DNA from: a bacterium
GTDB lineage: Bacteria > CSSED10-310 > JAFGSJ01
DNA: 44,879 nucleotides
Direction of reading: 5' to 3'
NCBI GenBank assembly: GCA_016934675.1
Contig: JAFGSJ010000035.1
Location: 1-44,879 of the forward strand
Shown: positions 37,101-44,874 of the stretch, one piece after another
Position numbering within the stretch: the first letter of the stretch is position 1
Layout of the letters: each line of letters opens with the position of its first letter
The notes under the pieces: model-generated
What the model saw: only the letters and a program-made list of their open reading frames with translations
Told to the model about the DNA's origin: nothing
Databases searched by the model: none
Translations under genes and position numbers: made by a program

Positions 37101-37324
37101 GAAACAAACTTGCCCGTCAGGGTAAAACTCTTGTACTTACGAATGAAGCTCTTGATTTTATCGTCGAGCACGGTTACAGCGAGCAGTTCGGGGCCCGCAA
37201 TCTGGCCAGAGTCATTCGGCGGTTTCTGCTTGATCCTCTTGCCCTTCGTTCCCTTCAACCCGAATGGGAGAAAACAGCGACCATCGAGGTCTTTGCCCTC
37301 GATGAGGCACTCAAAATCGAATGA
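34190..37324 (+). CDS. TPR-Clp fusion: tetratricopeptide N-terminus with two AAA+ ClpC-like domains
   Basis: The protein has 1044 residues from the ATG at 34190 (AGGG six bases upstream); GTG at 34175 is an alternative. Residues 1-265 are an unrecognised helical region. TPRs span about 275-420, for example [23 protein letters not shown]1 has Walker A GEVGVGKT (about 493), pore loop KFRGQFEER and an ERRFQ arginine finger, but Walker B reads LFIDDMHT with Asp for the catalytic Glu. NBD2 has GPTGVGKTE (about 781), [17 protein letters not shown] and [10 protein letters not shown]. There is no ClpB-type coiled-coil middle domain and no Clp-N domain. A KVGYG segment sits where ClpC has its ClpP-docking loop. 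It is a likely unfoldase with TPR-mediated substrate choice. Confidence 0.85.
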   Translation: MSDETLKMILTYYPQPVARCLDAFLKETEPARKYKKLLNLFNTSLRFLSNLSLLNYFYYAVNNTQINTLISDCLHRSEEYHWDRYLIEIMEILQDVSDDCFMPELVIFCQQHGQQWSEMVSTVRAFRELLKPIGPDLECDKQRFTQLLEQYAPRLMLFLERFSFLKNYTLTQYRGQADQAGVFQLTLFQGLSARSVNQKIVDWTEFNIEHLFLFDQNHKKLLDLFPFITKWRCDHCPDDHYFFYNGLPDLNTVQYCDFEANHTMLVRRADVLIELGSLHLKKNLFLRSKDFFEHARELDPASEVAASKLLLCHEKLGNLYYQKENYYRALKHYEDALSVEPDNIRILFNLGLVNKKLKEYDRAIDIFNRLIKRNPNYQRAYELLGYLYEERGNYSKALFYYNRFLKSEPNHSHVLECRRAIMKKIEHDLKTEKEQSKPGQSGERPMTFEEMVTDVTREIMDLPVKPLIGRDQEIAELCQILCCLKKNNPLIIGEVGVGKTAIVEELARRIINGDVPVRLLNRRILQLRAATLLAGTKFRGQFEERLLLLINELKQRKDCILFIDDMHTIMHAGQTKGSSFDVSNALKPELARGDLQVIGISTFDEFRLYLEKDPAFERRFQLVRVHEPDLDICLQIVRSFKEQFELFHQVIIDDAAFLAAVELPRIYLRDRHLPDKAIDLLDRACSMVAIDKATIPEDTLPPMPIVMEEDVVKTVSLLTHIPIAKIMHAHSQRFLSMEEELKKRIIGQDEAISVVSEVIRTTKMEFDIHPQRPDGVFLFVGPTGVGKTELARVMAQFLFGDEEKMLRIDMSEFTDDISTSKLIGITPGYVGYNDRNQLTDHVRNYPYSLILLDEVEKANRQVLNLFLQVFDSGRLTDGRGRTAYFNNTTFVMTSNIGADLFSKSKVGYGPTVQTQTDLVFHSNVSRAELKKAVESNFPPEFINRIDEIVYFRALSKQDVRTIAELHLTVIRNKLARQGKTLVLTNEALDFIVEHGYSEQFGARNLARVIRRFLLDPLALRSLQPEWEKTATIEVFALDEALKIE

Positions 37325-37465
37325 ACTGCCCGGTCCTGTCTTTCCGAACACACTCGACTATGAATTGCTCCCGGCCCATTACCCCTATGATATTCTGTAT
37401 ATAGACATTAAGCAGAACGACAGTCAACTGCTCCTGTTCGGTGCAGGCTCGAACAACACCCTGAG

Positions 37466-37556
37466 CCCGCTCGAGGGGGAGACAGCAGACAGGAGAGAGG
37501 AGGGAGGAGAAAAGATAATAGCAGGAGACAGCCTGCCCCGAGCCCGATCGAGCGGG
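37466..37556. repeat. Inverted-repeat element with purine-rich centre
   Basis: Perfect 9-bp arms CCCGCTCGA (37466-37474) and TCGAGCGGG (37548-37556) enclose about 73 bases, most of them purines on the plus strand. It may be a decayed small insertion or REP-like unit. No coding frame accounts for it. Confidence 0.35.
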
Positions 37557-37612
37557 GGTCAGGAGTCGGGATACTTGCTCGATTTAATTGCAGCGATTGT
37601 CTTTGTTCCGAA

Positions 37613-37724
37613 TCTTCTTTTCTGAAGCGTAAAGACGTATTACACGTACCAGTATTGTTCTTCAGCGGTGCCACGTTCCACCTGGTACAATGGTATGAGT
37701 TCCGCGTTCAAGCAGCTTCGTAAG
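37613..37724 (+). repeat. Diverged dispersed repeat, copy 2
   Basis: This stretch aligns with 172-284 over about 110 bases with few gaps, sharing GAAGCGTA, CTTCAGCGG, CCTGGTACAAT and GCTTCGT in the same order. It lies in a gene-poor accessory stretch. Confidence 0.6.
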
Positions 37725-38067
37725 CTTGTATATAAATCAGGTGACTCAATTCCCTTCTCGAAACCAAAGGTTCTTGTTCTCGACCCGCTGAATCCAGCAT
37801 TGACCGAATATCACGGAGATGGTCTGCTTGACGAAGAATCAGAAGCGTCTGAACGGGTGATGGACTGACAGCCGAGCCAGTCCCATTTGGGAAGGTCCGG
37901 CCAAACATACTGGCTGCTCCGAGCGTGGCATGGAATACAACCCTGAACTCAATGATTATTGTCATTTGGGCCGTGAACAGGCTCTGTCCCTCGCTGGCGG
38001 GGGATCAAGGGGGTGAATTCTCAAGGAATGACCAACTATGAAATTTGTTAGGTATACAGAATATGCA

Positions 38068-38096
38068 TTGTCTTATTTGAGAAATTCATATATATT
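38068..38096 (+). promoter_or_regulatory. Putative promoter of the propeller gene
   Basis: TTGTCT and TATATT are 17 bases apart in an AT-rich stretch about 80 bases before the start codon. Confidence 0.45.
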
Positions 38097-38177
38097 GTAG
38101 AATGAAGAGTCGCTATAAAATACTGTTTAGAAAATGATTAATTTTCAAAGAGATAAAGAAATCGAGTGGAGGACAGC

Positions 38178-39623
38178 ATGAACAAAAAACAGGTCGTGAT
38201 ATTCCTGGCCTATTTTGTAGTGATCATCTGCGGTTCAGGATTCTATGCCACAGTCCACGGTCAGGATTTTCGCTGGAGTAAGGCGATCGGCAGCACATTG
38301 GATCAGATTTGTCATGGTGTAGCTGTGGATAGTTCGAGTAATGTCTTTATCACGGGCGAATTTCAGGGGTCGGTCGATTTTGGTGGAGGTCTTTTGAGCA
38401 GTGCGGGCGGTCGTGACATTTTCCTGGCCAAATACGCCTCCCAGGGGGATTATCAATGGGCCCTATCATTTGGCGATGCTTCGGAGCAGATCAGCTATAG
38501 TGTGGCCGTGGACAGTACCGGCAATGTCTTGATCACGGGTTCGTTTCAGGGCAGTCTTGATTTTGGGGGAGATGTCTTGACCAGTGTGGGGAGTACGGAC
38601 ATTTACCTGGCCAAATTCAATGCTGCCGGGTCCCATGTGTGGAGCAAGTCTTTTGGTGACGCTTCTGCCCAGATCGGATACTCGCTGGCGACTGATAACA
38701 ACAACAATATCATTATCACCGGCAATTTTGCAGGTTCGGTCGATTTTGGTGGAGGACTCCTCATGTCTGCCGGAGGTACTGATATTTTCCTGGCCCGTTT
38801 TGGACCGACCAGTATGCATCATTTCAGTACGAGTTTCGGGGACAGTACGAATCAGAACGCTTATTGTGTCGCGGTAGATGGCTCGAATAATATTTACCTG
38901 ACCGGTTCATTTCTCGGTACGGTCAATTTTGGAGGTACAAATCTGATCAGTGCGGGCAGTCAGGATGTGTATCTGGTCCGTTTCAATTCTGTGGGGAGCC
39001 ATGTCTGGTCCAAGAGTTTCGGCAGTACTCTGAATCAGATCGGCAATGCTGTTGATATCGATACCGCAGGAAACTGCGTTGTAACAGGCTTATTCTTTGG
39101 CTCCATCAATTTCGGGGGTGGGATCATGACCAGTGCCGGCAGCAGCGATATCTTCCTGGCCCGGTTCGCTGCAGACAGTTCTTTTTTGTGGAGCAAAAGT
39201 TTTGGTGATGCCAGTGCCCAGGGAGGCAAAAGTGTGGCTGTTGATAATGCCGGCAACAGCCTGATAACCGGTTATATGCTTGGCTGCGTCGATTTCGGGG
39301 GCGGTATTCTGACCGGGGCTGGATTACGAGATATTTTTCTGGCTGCATACGATTCCGAGGGAGATCATCTTCAGAGCCAGATTTTCGGAGATAATTCCAA
39401 TCAGGAAGCCCTTAGTATAACCATTTCGACCACCGGTACCGTGTATCAGGCCGGAAAATTCGAGGGTTCGGTCGATTTTGGGGGCGGAACACACAGTAGT
39501 GCCGGGACAGCGGATATTTTCCTTGTCTCGTATACGCCCGTCTCTGTACCCGCACTCGGATATGCGGGTATAGTATTGCTGCTTGTTTTGATCGGATGCC
39601 TGCTCAACCGTTTCATGCATTGA
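38178..39623 (+). CDS. Secreted seven-repeat beta-propeller protein with IPTL-CTERM-like tail
   Basis: The protein has 481 residues. ATG at 38178 follows GGAGG closely; earlier in-frame codons are upstream of that site. A signal peptide (about 1-30) precedes seven repeats of about 53 residues. Each has a VAVDSSxNVFITGxFxGSVD core, then FGG, a short Ser/Ala/Gly run and a DIFLAKY-type strand. This resembles SBBP-type propeller repeats. The C-terminus VPALGYAGIVLLLVLIGCLL ends in basic residues, matching the short motif, hydrophobic helix and positive tail of IPTL/PEP-CTERM sorting signals. It is probably exported and then processed or anchored. No exosortase gene is in the window. Ligand is unknown. 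Confidence 0.75.
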   Translation: MNKKQVVIFLAYFVVIICGSGFYATVHGQDFRWSKAIGSTLDQICHGVAVDSSSNVFITGEFQGSVDFGGGLLSSAGGRDIFLAKYASQGDYQWALSFGDASEQISYSVAVDSTGNVLITGSFQGSLDFGGDVLTSVGSTDIYLAKFNAAGSHVWSKSFGDASAQIGYSLATDNNNNIIITGNFAGSVDFGGGLLMSAGGTDIFLARFGPTSMHHFSTSFGDSTNQNAYCVAVDGSNNIYLTGSFLGTVNFGGTNLISAGSQDVYLVRFNSVGSHVWSKSFGSTLNQIGNAVDIDTAGNCVVTGLFFGSINFGGGIMTSAGSSDIFLARFAADSSFLWSKSFGDASAQGGKSVAVDNAGNSLITGYMLGCVDFGGGILTGAGLRDIFLAAYDSEGDHLQSQIFGDNSNQEALSITISTTGTVYQAGKFEGSVDFGGGTHSSAGTADIFLVSYTPVSVPALGYAGIVLLLVLIGCLLNRFMH

Positions 39624-39632
39624 TGCCCTGGT

Positions 39633-39656
39633 AGGGGTCATACCTAATATTTGACA
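39633..39656 (-). repeat. 24-bp inverted repeat, left copy
   Basis: This 24-base stretch, starting AGGGGTCATACC and ending TTTGACA, is the exact reverse complement of 44034-44057. It lies just after the propeller gene. Confidence 0.85.
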
Positions 39657-39794
39657 ATCAATTCAATTTACGTAGAGTGAGAATGTACCAGAAGATGCGG
39701 TCGTGTATAAGGGGTCGCTTCCTACGATTGAGTCTTGGGCTCGGGTGGATGACGATGAAAAGTCTTGTTCGTTCGTGCGCAACTTCTAATCATT

Positions 39795-39839
39795 ACTGTG
39801 TCTTTTCTCACTCAAATAAGTCAAACGTCGACTTGACCC
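39795..39839 (+). repeat. 45-bp exact direct repeat, left copy
   Basis: Forty-five bases, beginning ACTGTGTCTTTTCTCACTCA and ending CGACTTGACCC, recur without mismatch at 44061-44105. With its partner it brackets the LRR gene, the IS remnants and the SRPBCC gene. Confidence 0.9.
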
Positions 39840-39845
39840 TTATCA

Positions 39846-41996
39846 CTAATCACAAACCCCATCTGAAACATTCTCGCCGGTAATTGCACAAAAACCTGTG
39901 GGATCAATTGCTCTCATAACTGCAGCAGACTCATATCCCGGGTGACCGGCTGTCGATCCTCCATCGCTCGTCCAAAGGACATTAAACCAAACATTTTCCA
40001 ACGAACTTGTATCTACTATTTCTGCCACTTCAAGATTACAGTCTGCAGAACCTGTATACATACCATAAGATCCAATGTCTCCATACAGAAGAACAGCTTC
40101 ATCTCCATAACATGTTATTTCATCATAATCGAATATAATATAATCCCCTGATTTGTTGAGCAACAGCGGTAAGCCTTCTGCAGTATGACCATCACCCACA
40201 GGAGGTGGACCTAGACTGCCTGCAATAGTGCACTCGCTTACTTCGATGCTTGCTTCACTTGTAACGGTATTAACATTATTTAAATGTGGATATGTTACGG
40301 TTCGAATTATGAAATAATAACACGTAGATGGCATAAGACCGGTTACAGTCATAGTTGATGCAAGCTTATCCGCTGTAATACCGAAATAAGAATATGGACC
40401 GCCCGGAATATCGCTGTAATACACTTCATATCCTCCTTTATCTGCTGTATAAACAATAGGAGTCCAGTCCAGTGTGATAGAAGATACGCTCGGAGAGTGG
40501 GCCGTAATGCCGGTCGGTGCAATGGTTTGAGTAGATTCCCAATCTCCGCCGTCCTGTGCGTTGTTCAAGTAAATCCTGAGCGTGTCATTTTCAGTGTAAA
40601 GAGCGTTCCAACGAAGATCGGAATAGTCACCCCACAGGTTTGTATTTACAATTTCAATAGGAATATTACCGCTGAAATAATTAGATTTCAAACCAAGTGC
40701 TATCAGTTCTGGCAAGTTACCTAATTCAGACGGTATGCTTCCGCTTAACTCGTTGGATTGCAAATATAAATATACCAAACCTGTCAGATTACCGAGTTCA
40801 GATGGAATACTTCCACTTAATTCATTGTTATTCAAGGAAAGGGTCCATAAATTTACAAGGCTTCCAATTCCAGATGGTATCTCACCTTCCAGATGATTAT
40901 TACCCAGTTGAAGGATTTCCATATCCGAAAGATCACAGATGAAATCAGGTATAGTACCATCAAGCTCGTTGAATTGTAATTGGAGACGACTAAGTTCTGA
41001 AAGGTTTCCCAGTTCAGAGGGGATGCTCCCGCTGAGTTCGTTGTTACTCAAGTTGAGCCACCTTAGACTTGATACATCTCCTAGTTGATGCGGGATACTT
41101 CCAGTCAATTGATTATTGTTCAGATAGAGGTGGCGAAGAACTAAAAAATTGCCAAATTGTGATGGTATACTGCTAGTTAATTGATTATTATCCAAATAGA
41201 GAAAACATAAAATCAGAAGGTCACCAATTTGATCCGGTATGCTCCCAGTGAGATCATTGTATCCCAAATCCAGTCTCCTGAGATTTGACAATGACCCGAT
41301 TTCTGATGGTATACTCCCACTTAATGCATTGTCTGATAATTCAAGATATTCCAATTTTGACAGGTTCCCAAGTTCACTAGGTATGCTCCCGCTTAAATTG
41401 TTGTTATCCAGAATAAGCCTTTCCAGTACAGGTAATGATCCAAGTTCAGCGGGTATGTTTCCACTCAGTTGGTTATAACTCAAAATGAGTTCCTGCAGGT
41501 TTAACAGGTTTCCAAGTTCAGTGGGTATGCTGCCACTTAGCTCATTGTAAGCTAAATAAAGGTGGCTCAGGCTTGAAAGATTGGCTAGTTCAGAGGGTAT
41601 ACTACCGTTCAAATAATTACTTGACAGATTCAGGAAATCCAGCTTTAAAAGGTCTGCCAATTCAGAGGGTATACTACCGTTCAAATAATTAGATTCCATA
41701 TCCAGGTAATACAGATTTGAAAGGTCTGCCAATTCAGAGGGAATAGTTCCGCTCAGGTCGTTATAACCCAAAAAGAGTTCAATGATTGTTGTATATGCTG
41801 CATCACAGGTCACACCAAACCAGGCGTTTTCACAGGGATCTCCCACAAGCCAATTAGTATTATAGAACCAGTTGTCACCGTCAGTGCTGTTATATAAGGC
41901 AATGAGAGCATCACGCTCACTCGTCGGCACTGCAGCCATACATTCTGAGACAAAAAACATGCCTGCACAAAGTATAAGTATAATTGTCCTCTTCAT
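39846..41996 (-). CDS. Secreted plant-type leucine-rich-repeat protein with fibronectin III-like domain
   Basis: The protein has 716 residues from ATG 41996, with GGAGGAGA six bases upstream. A signal peptide (about 1-22) is followed by an LRR N-cap, SERDALIALYNSTDGDNW and AWFGVTCD, of the kind seen in plant receptor-like proteins. Sixteen 24-residue repeats follow with the plant-specific LxGSIPSELGNLxxL pattern. A fibronectin III-like domain comes next (ITLDWTPIVYTADKGGYEVY), then a Cys-containing C-terminal domain of unknown type ending VSDGVCD. Neighbouring repeats are nearly identical in DNA, which points to recent duplication. No transmembrane anchor is visible. Surface binding or adhesion is inferred. 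The gene sits between the exact repeats listed here. Confidence 0.85.
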   Translation of the reverse strand: MKRTIILILCAGMFFVSECMAAVPTSERDALIALYNSTDGDNWFYNTNWLVGDPCENAWFGVTCDAAYTTIIELFLGYNDLSGTIPSELADLSNLYYLDMESNYLNGSIPSELADLLKLDFLNLSSNYLNGSIPSELANLSSLSHLYLAYNELSGSIPTELGNLLNLQELILSYNQLSGNIPAELGSLPVLERLILDNNNLSGSIPSELGNLSKLEYLELSDNALSGSIPSEIGSLSNLRRLDLGYNDLTGSIPDQIGDLLILCFLYLDNNQLTSSIPSQFGNFLVLRHLYLNNNQLTGSIPHQLGDVSSLRWLNLSNNELSGSIPSELGNLSELSRLQLQFNELDGTIPDFICDLSDMEILQLGNNHLEGEIPSGIGSLVNLWTLSLNNNELSGSIPSELGNLTGLVYLYLQSNELSGSIPSELGNLPELIALGLKSNYFSGNIPIEIVNTNLWGDYSDLRWNALYTENDTLRIYLNNAQDGGDWESTQTIAPTGITAHSPSVSSITLDWTPIVYTADKGGYEVYYSDIPGGPYSYFGITADKLASTMTVTGLMPSTCYYFIIRTVTYPHLNNVNTVTSEASIEVSECTIAGSLGPPPVGDGHTAEGLPLLLNKSGDYIIFDYDEITCYGDEAVLLYGDIGSYGMYTGSADCNLEVAEIVDTSSLENVWFNVLWTSDGGSTAGHPGYESAAVMRAIDPTGFCAITGENVSDGVCD

Positions 41997-42070
41997 AATC
42001 TCTCCTCCCAATAAATGAATAGGAATTTCAATTTTTACCTTCAGTATAATCTTACCATAAAAGTTGTGAA

Positions 42071-42112
42071 TGTCAAACGAAAATTGACCCCCTGTGATAA
42101 TCGAAAATTGAC
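42071..42112 (+). repeat. IS21-like end repeats (remnant)
   Basis: The motif CGAAAATTGAC occurs at 42078-42088 and 42102-42112, the first copy inside TGTCAAACGAAAATTGACCC. IS21-family ends carry such multiple short repeats after a TG start (family knowledge). No istA or istB gene is present. The TGTCAA also provides a TTGACA on the minus strand upstream of the LRR gene, so the insertion may have supplied part of its promoter. Confidence 0.4.
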
Positions 42113-42144
42113 TTGGTAATATGAAAAGCGGATGACCCTAAAAA

Positions 42145-42183
42145 TGTGGTAAAATATATTCGGCAAACAATCATTTTACCACA
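42145..42183 (+). repeat. Perfect 11-bp inverted repeat upstream of the IS110-like remnant
   Basis: TGTGGTAAAAT (42145-42155) and ATTTTACCACA (42173-42183) can form a hairpin with a 17-base loop. It lies 10 bases before the AAAGGAGG site of the transposase remnant. In IS110-group elements this non-coding end can encode the bridge RNA, so this may be a piece of it. Confidence 0.45.
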
Positions 42184-42207
42184 ACAAACTTTTAAAGGAG
42201 GTCCGCT

Positions 42208-42668
42208 CTGACTCACAGGAAAGTATACATGGCAATTGATGCACATGCAAGACATTGTGTGTTGGGGACGATGGATGGACGTGGGAATTTTTTGCGCAGC
42301 ATTCGATTCGAGACCACCGAGAAAGAGCTCATTCGGAATGTTTCCGAGGTTCAGGCTGGGACTAAGATTCTGACGCTCGAAGAAGGTCCGTTAGCCCAGT
42401 GGATTTCTCGCACCATTACTCCTTGAGACGTTCCAGTTATCTCGCTCAGATCAAATCCAGTGCCATTCGTCATCAACTCGAACGCTTAGACACTGTGTTG
42501 GATGTGACCCTAGCTGAACAAGCTGCTGCCTTGCGGGAGGCCAAACAATTGGGTCGTCCCTTTGTCGAGATCAACGAATTTATCAAGATGCCGGGGGTTG
42601 GTCCGATGAGTGCCGTCTTACATGGGGTATGGCGGCGAAAGGAGGCCTATCAACCAGACAAATTTTAA
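42208..42668 (+). pseudogene. IS110-family transposase remnant
   Basis: The first frame, from CTG at 42208 (AAAGGAGG six bases upstream) or ATG at 42229, reads MAIDAHARHCVLGTMDGRGN. This is the DEDD-type N-terminus of IS110 transposases, and it stops at 42424-42426. A second frame (to 42668) continues with LAEQAAALREAKQLGRPFVE and KMPGVGPMSAVLHGVW, the helix-hairpin-helix part of the same family. Most of the catalytic middle and the C-terminal serine domain are missing, so the gene carries a frameshift and a large deletion. Downstream bases give only interrupted frames. Confidence 0.75.
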
Positions 42669-43204
42669 ACCTGGTCCGAAAGCGAGAACGCTGCTGGTCG
42701 TGGTGAGGATCGCGTGAGCTGGTTCGAGTGCTTAAGGCCAGTTCTTTCGGATCAGGGTGCTGGGGAAGATTCCATTGTCGGGGTCTAGCCGCTTCGTCAG
42801 ATGTGAAAGCTCAAAGACTTGCCTAATCCCCCAGCTTTTTAATTCCCCTATGACCATATCGTGTCGAGCCGGAGTAATACGGAGGCTGAGCCACTCGGAG
42901 CGAGTCGCCGTCGTTATCAAGCCGGTAGCACGTCGCGCTCGATGCTGTCAAAAAGGGAATGGCTCAGAGAGGTGACTGGAGTATAAGACATTCAGTCTAC
43001 CGAGCCGTAGCATTTATGCGAAGGCTGGCACCTATCAGAACTGATCCGTTACATAGAACACTGCCGGGGAGCGCTCACAAGAATCGGCGATCCAGTGACT
43101 CGACACGCAAACGAGTACTGGTCGTCCTCTGAAGGCAAGATTTTTGCTATTTTCAGTGGAAAAAGGTGAATTATGTCTTGACTTCACTTTTCAGAGGTGA
43201 CCAC
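42669..43204. other. Non-coding stretch after the transposase remnant
   Basis: All frames are broken by stops. The first part may be decayed 3' sequence of the IS110-like element. I find no RNA gene and no second attC before the SRPBCC gene. Confidence 0.5.
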
Positions 43205-43693
43205 CTACTCTCGTCTTTCTCCGGTCCTAAGGTAATGATTGATGGCTTCTTCCCAGTCTCTGAGATCGTGAGCATACATTAATTGGAGAGCCTTTTCATT
43301 GATTGCGTTGCCCATGTTAGTCAGCCCTGTGTACGTGTAGGTAATCTCCGCCGTAGCCGTTTGATTCGGAATAGCCTCACGGCATCGGATGTTAATCCAC
43401 CATAATCGTTCTGGGGCAAAGACCGTATACTCGATAAGTGCTTGGTCAGGCAGATATTTCGATACGGTCCAAATATAATCAGGTTCGCCGTGTCCATGAT
43501 GAGATGGCGTTTTGAAGATCATATGCTCCTCGACCAGATCTGTGGTCGAGTAGAGTATCTGAGGCTCCCATCCCATAGCCCATTCTCTTTCTCTGATGGG
43601 GCCAAATAGCGGGAATGCTTCTTTCAATGGGGCATTCAAAGTGATGGTACTTGTTCTTGATATTCTTCTTGATGTGGAAGCTGATGATGTCAT
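43205..43693 (-). CDS. SRPBCC (START/polyketide-cyclase-like) protein in a probable integron cassette
   Basis: This 162-residue protein has the SRPBCC helix-grip pattern. It opens with a TSTITLNAPLKEAFPLFGPI strand-helix and REREWAMGWEPQ, has central strands (DYIWTVSKYLPDQALIEYTV), and a long C-terminal helix ending INHYLRTGE. Members bind hydrophobic ligands in an internal cavity; the ligand here is unknown. AGGAAAA precedes the ATG by a few bases. Immediately upstream on the same strand is an attC-like site whose GTTGGGC end lies 22 bases before the start, the usual layout of a gene cassette. No second attC is recognisable after its stop, so the cassette is isolated or truncated. Confidence 0.8.
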   Translation of the reverse strand: MTSSASTSRRISRTSTITLNAPLKEAFPLFGPIREREWAMGWEPQILYSTTDLVEEHMIFKTPSHHGHGEPDYIWTVSKYLPDQALIEYTVFAPERLWWINIRCREAIPNQTATAEITYTYTGLTNMGNAINEKALQLMYAHDLRDWEEAINHYLRTGERRE

Positions 43694-43714
43694 AGTATTT
43701 TCCTAGTGTATGCC

Positions 43715-43776
43715 GCCCAACGCCCGGCATAAGGCGTGGCGGCTTTTTGCCGTCGCTCTTAATGCCGTTGTTCGAT
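43715..43776 (-). other. Integron attC-like recombination site
   Basis: Read on the minus strand, the 62-base site runs from ATCGAAC (R'' with one mismatch to RYYYAAC) to GTTGGGC (a perfect GTTRRRY R' box). Between them, two 18-base arms (43726-43743 and 43749-43766) pair imperfectly, with bulges, around a five-base T loop. This combination of boxes and imperfect hairpin is the attC structure recognised by IntI integrases. No intI or other attC is in the window, so it is an isolated cassette or one captured elsewhere. Confidence 0.65.
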
Positions 43777-43785
43777 ATTTATTTT

Positions 43786-44033
43786 AGTTTTGATAAATGC
43801 ATTGTACCCCTTTGTCAAGACAAAAATGAAGAAAATTTAAGGTGATAAACTGAATAAAATCGGGTTAAATTTTGAATTGTGAATTAATTGGCTGAATCCT
43901 TTCATATACATATTTTTCTACCAAAACGACTCAATGTCGTCACCCATTGCACAGGATTGATCTCCGTTATCTGCCTATTCATCCCGGTAATTCACATTTC
44001 AAGACGCGACCCCTTTTCAGACCCCTTTTTATT
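43786..44033. other. Non-coding AT-rich stretch left of the right repeat pair
   Basis: I see no gene. Near 44007-44030 two GACCCCTTTT-like units lie head to tail just before the 24-bp repeat. Confidence 0.4.
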
Positions 44034-44057
44034 TGTCAAATATTAGGTATGACCCCT
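44034..44057 (+). repeat. 24-bp inverted repeat, right copy
   Basis: This is the exact reverse complement of 39633-39656. It is separated from the 45-bp repeat by only three bases. Confidence 0.85.
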
Positions 44058-44060
44058 GAC

Positions 44061-44105
44061 ACTGTGTCTTTTCTCACTCAAATAAGTCAAACGTCGACTT
44101 GACCC
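44061..44105 (+). repeat. 45-bp exact direct repeat, right copy
   Basis: It is identical to 39795-39839 over all 45 bases. It marks the right edge of the accessory block and stops 40 bases before the next gene. Confidence 0.9.
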
Positions 44106-44145
44106 CATACATGACCACGACCACGGAAAATGAAACGAGGAAATC

Positions 44146-44781
44146 ATGATCACTCAGTCGAGTGAGAGCAATCTGAATAGTCAGACAAAACCAGCCGGGC
44201 TGGTCGTGTTCTTCAAGTGGACCTCGCACCTGGCCGGGGCTGTGAGCATGCTCCTGACCATCTGGTGTGCCCTGCTCACCCTGTTTTCGGTTGGGTCAAA
44301 CGCAGTGATCCTGCTGCAGCTCGACGATTATCAACCCGCCATTTTTGTGGTCGAAGAACTGTTTTATTCATCCGGTGATCTGGCTCGGGACTATGCCTCG
44401 GGTTATGGGGCTTATGGTCGCATCGAAGGCACGCGGGAGTACTTCAGCTTGGGGAATTATGTGCGGGGGGCCATCAGAAGTCGGACTGATCTCGAAAAGT
44501 ATGTCCAGGAAGGTCAGAGTTTGGCTGTGATGTACAATCCTACGTTGAAAATAACTGATAAGCGTGTCCTCTATCCCGAGAAGAATTTTCGCCAGAAGTG
44601 GAAACAAAAACAGGCGTACATGATCAAAACGGGGTACGGGCCGTTAGGCCTGGCCCTGCTGATCTGTGTCCTGACCGGAATAGTAGGTGGTGTGTTCAAA
44701 ACCTGCCTGGGCTTTGGGCTCGCCACATTGGTCATCATCAGCTTGTCCTGGTTGCCTACACTGCTCCAACTGCTCTTCTGA
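44146..44781 (+). CDS. Membrane protein of unknown function, DUF3592-like topology
   Basis: The protein has 211 residues. One or two N-terminal hydrophobic segments (about 18-65) are followed by an extracytoplasmic domain of about 100 residues with FSLGNYVRG and SLAVMYNPTLKITDKRVLYP. Two C-terminal helices (about 165-208) close the chain. A helix, small beta domain with a bare YNP motif, then helices recalls DUF3592 membrane proteins, but the match is by pattern only. GC content is back to the chromosomal level, so it probably lies outside the accessory block. Confidence 0.7.
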   Translation: MITQSSESNLNSQTKPAGLVVFFKWTSHLAGAVSMLLTIWCALLTLFSVGSNAVILLQLDDYQPAIFVVEELFYSSGDLARDYASGYGAYGRIEGTREYFSLGNYVRGAIRSRTDLEKYVQEGQSLAVMYNPTLKITDKRVLYPEKNFRQKWKQKQAYMIKTGYGPLGLALLICVLTGIVGGVFKTCLGFGLATLVIISLSWLPTLLQLLF

Positions 44782-44874
44782 GGCAAGTTCAGCGTGTCCT
44801 TTCGGTGAGCGTGTGTGACGGCGGGACGGCTATCTGGTATCATCGATTCAAACCTTTAGCAAGGAGTCGGATCG

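Larger units (their letters stand above)
37325..38177. other. Gene-poor repeat debris between the Clp fusion and the propeller gene
   Basis: I see no convincing gene. The stretch holds a 9-bp inverted pair (CCCGCTCGA at 37466 and TCGAGCGGG at 37548) flanking a purine-rich tract. A diverged copy of the repeat seen at 172-284 follows. Next is a short frame at 37668-37868 without recognisable features. Around 37931-37985 the translation MEYNPELNDYCHLGREQ faintly recalls Rhs core text. A GC-rich GCTGGCGGGGGATCAAGG block comes after it. The right end carries the promoter and GGAGG site of the next gene. Confidence 0.5.

Noticed and set aside
37110..37625. 171-codon plus-strand frame overlapping the end of the Clp fusion
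   Set aside because: Most of it is an out-of-frame shadow of the AAA+ domain, and the rest runs through repeat debris.
38300..39530. Tandem similarity of about 159 bp in the propeller gene
   Set aside because: It is explained by seven homologous propeller repeats in one reading frame.
39900..41800. Regularly spaced near-identical 72-bp units that could be taken for a CRISPR or satellite
   Set aside because: They are in-frame 24-residue leucine-rich repeats of one protein, with no unique spacers.
42399..42668. Separate small gene of 89 codons
   Set aside because: Its content matches the inner part of an IS110 transposase, so it is the second piece of the broken gene.
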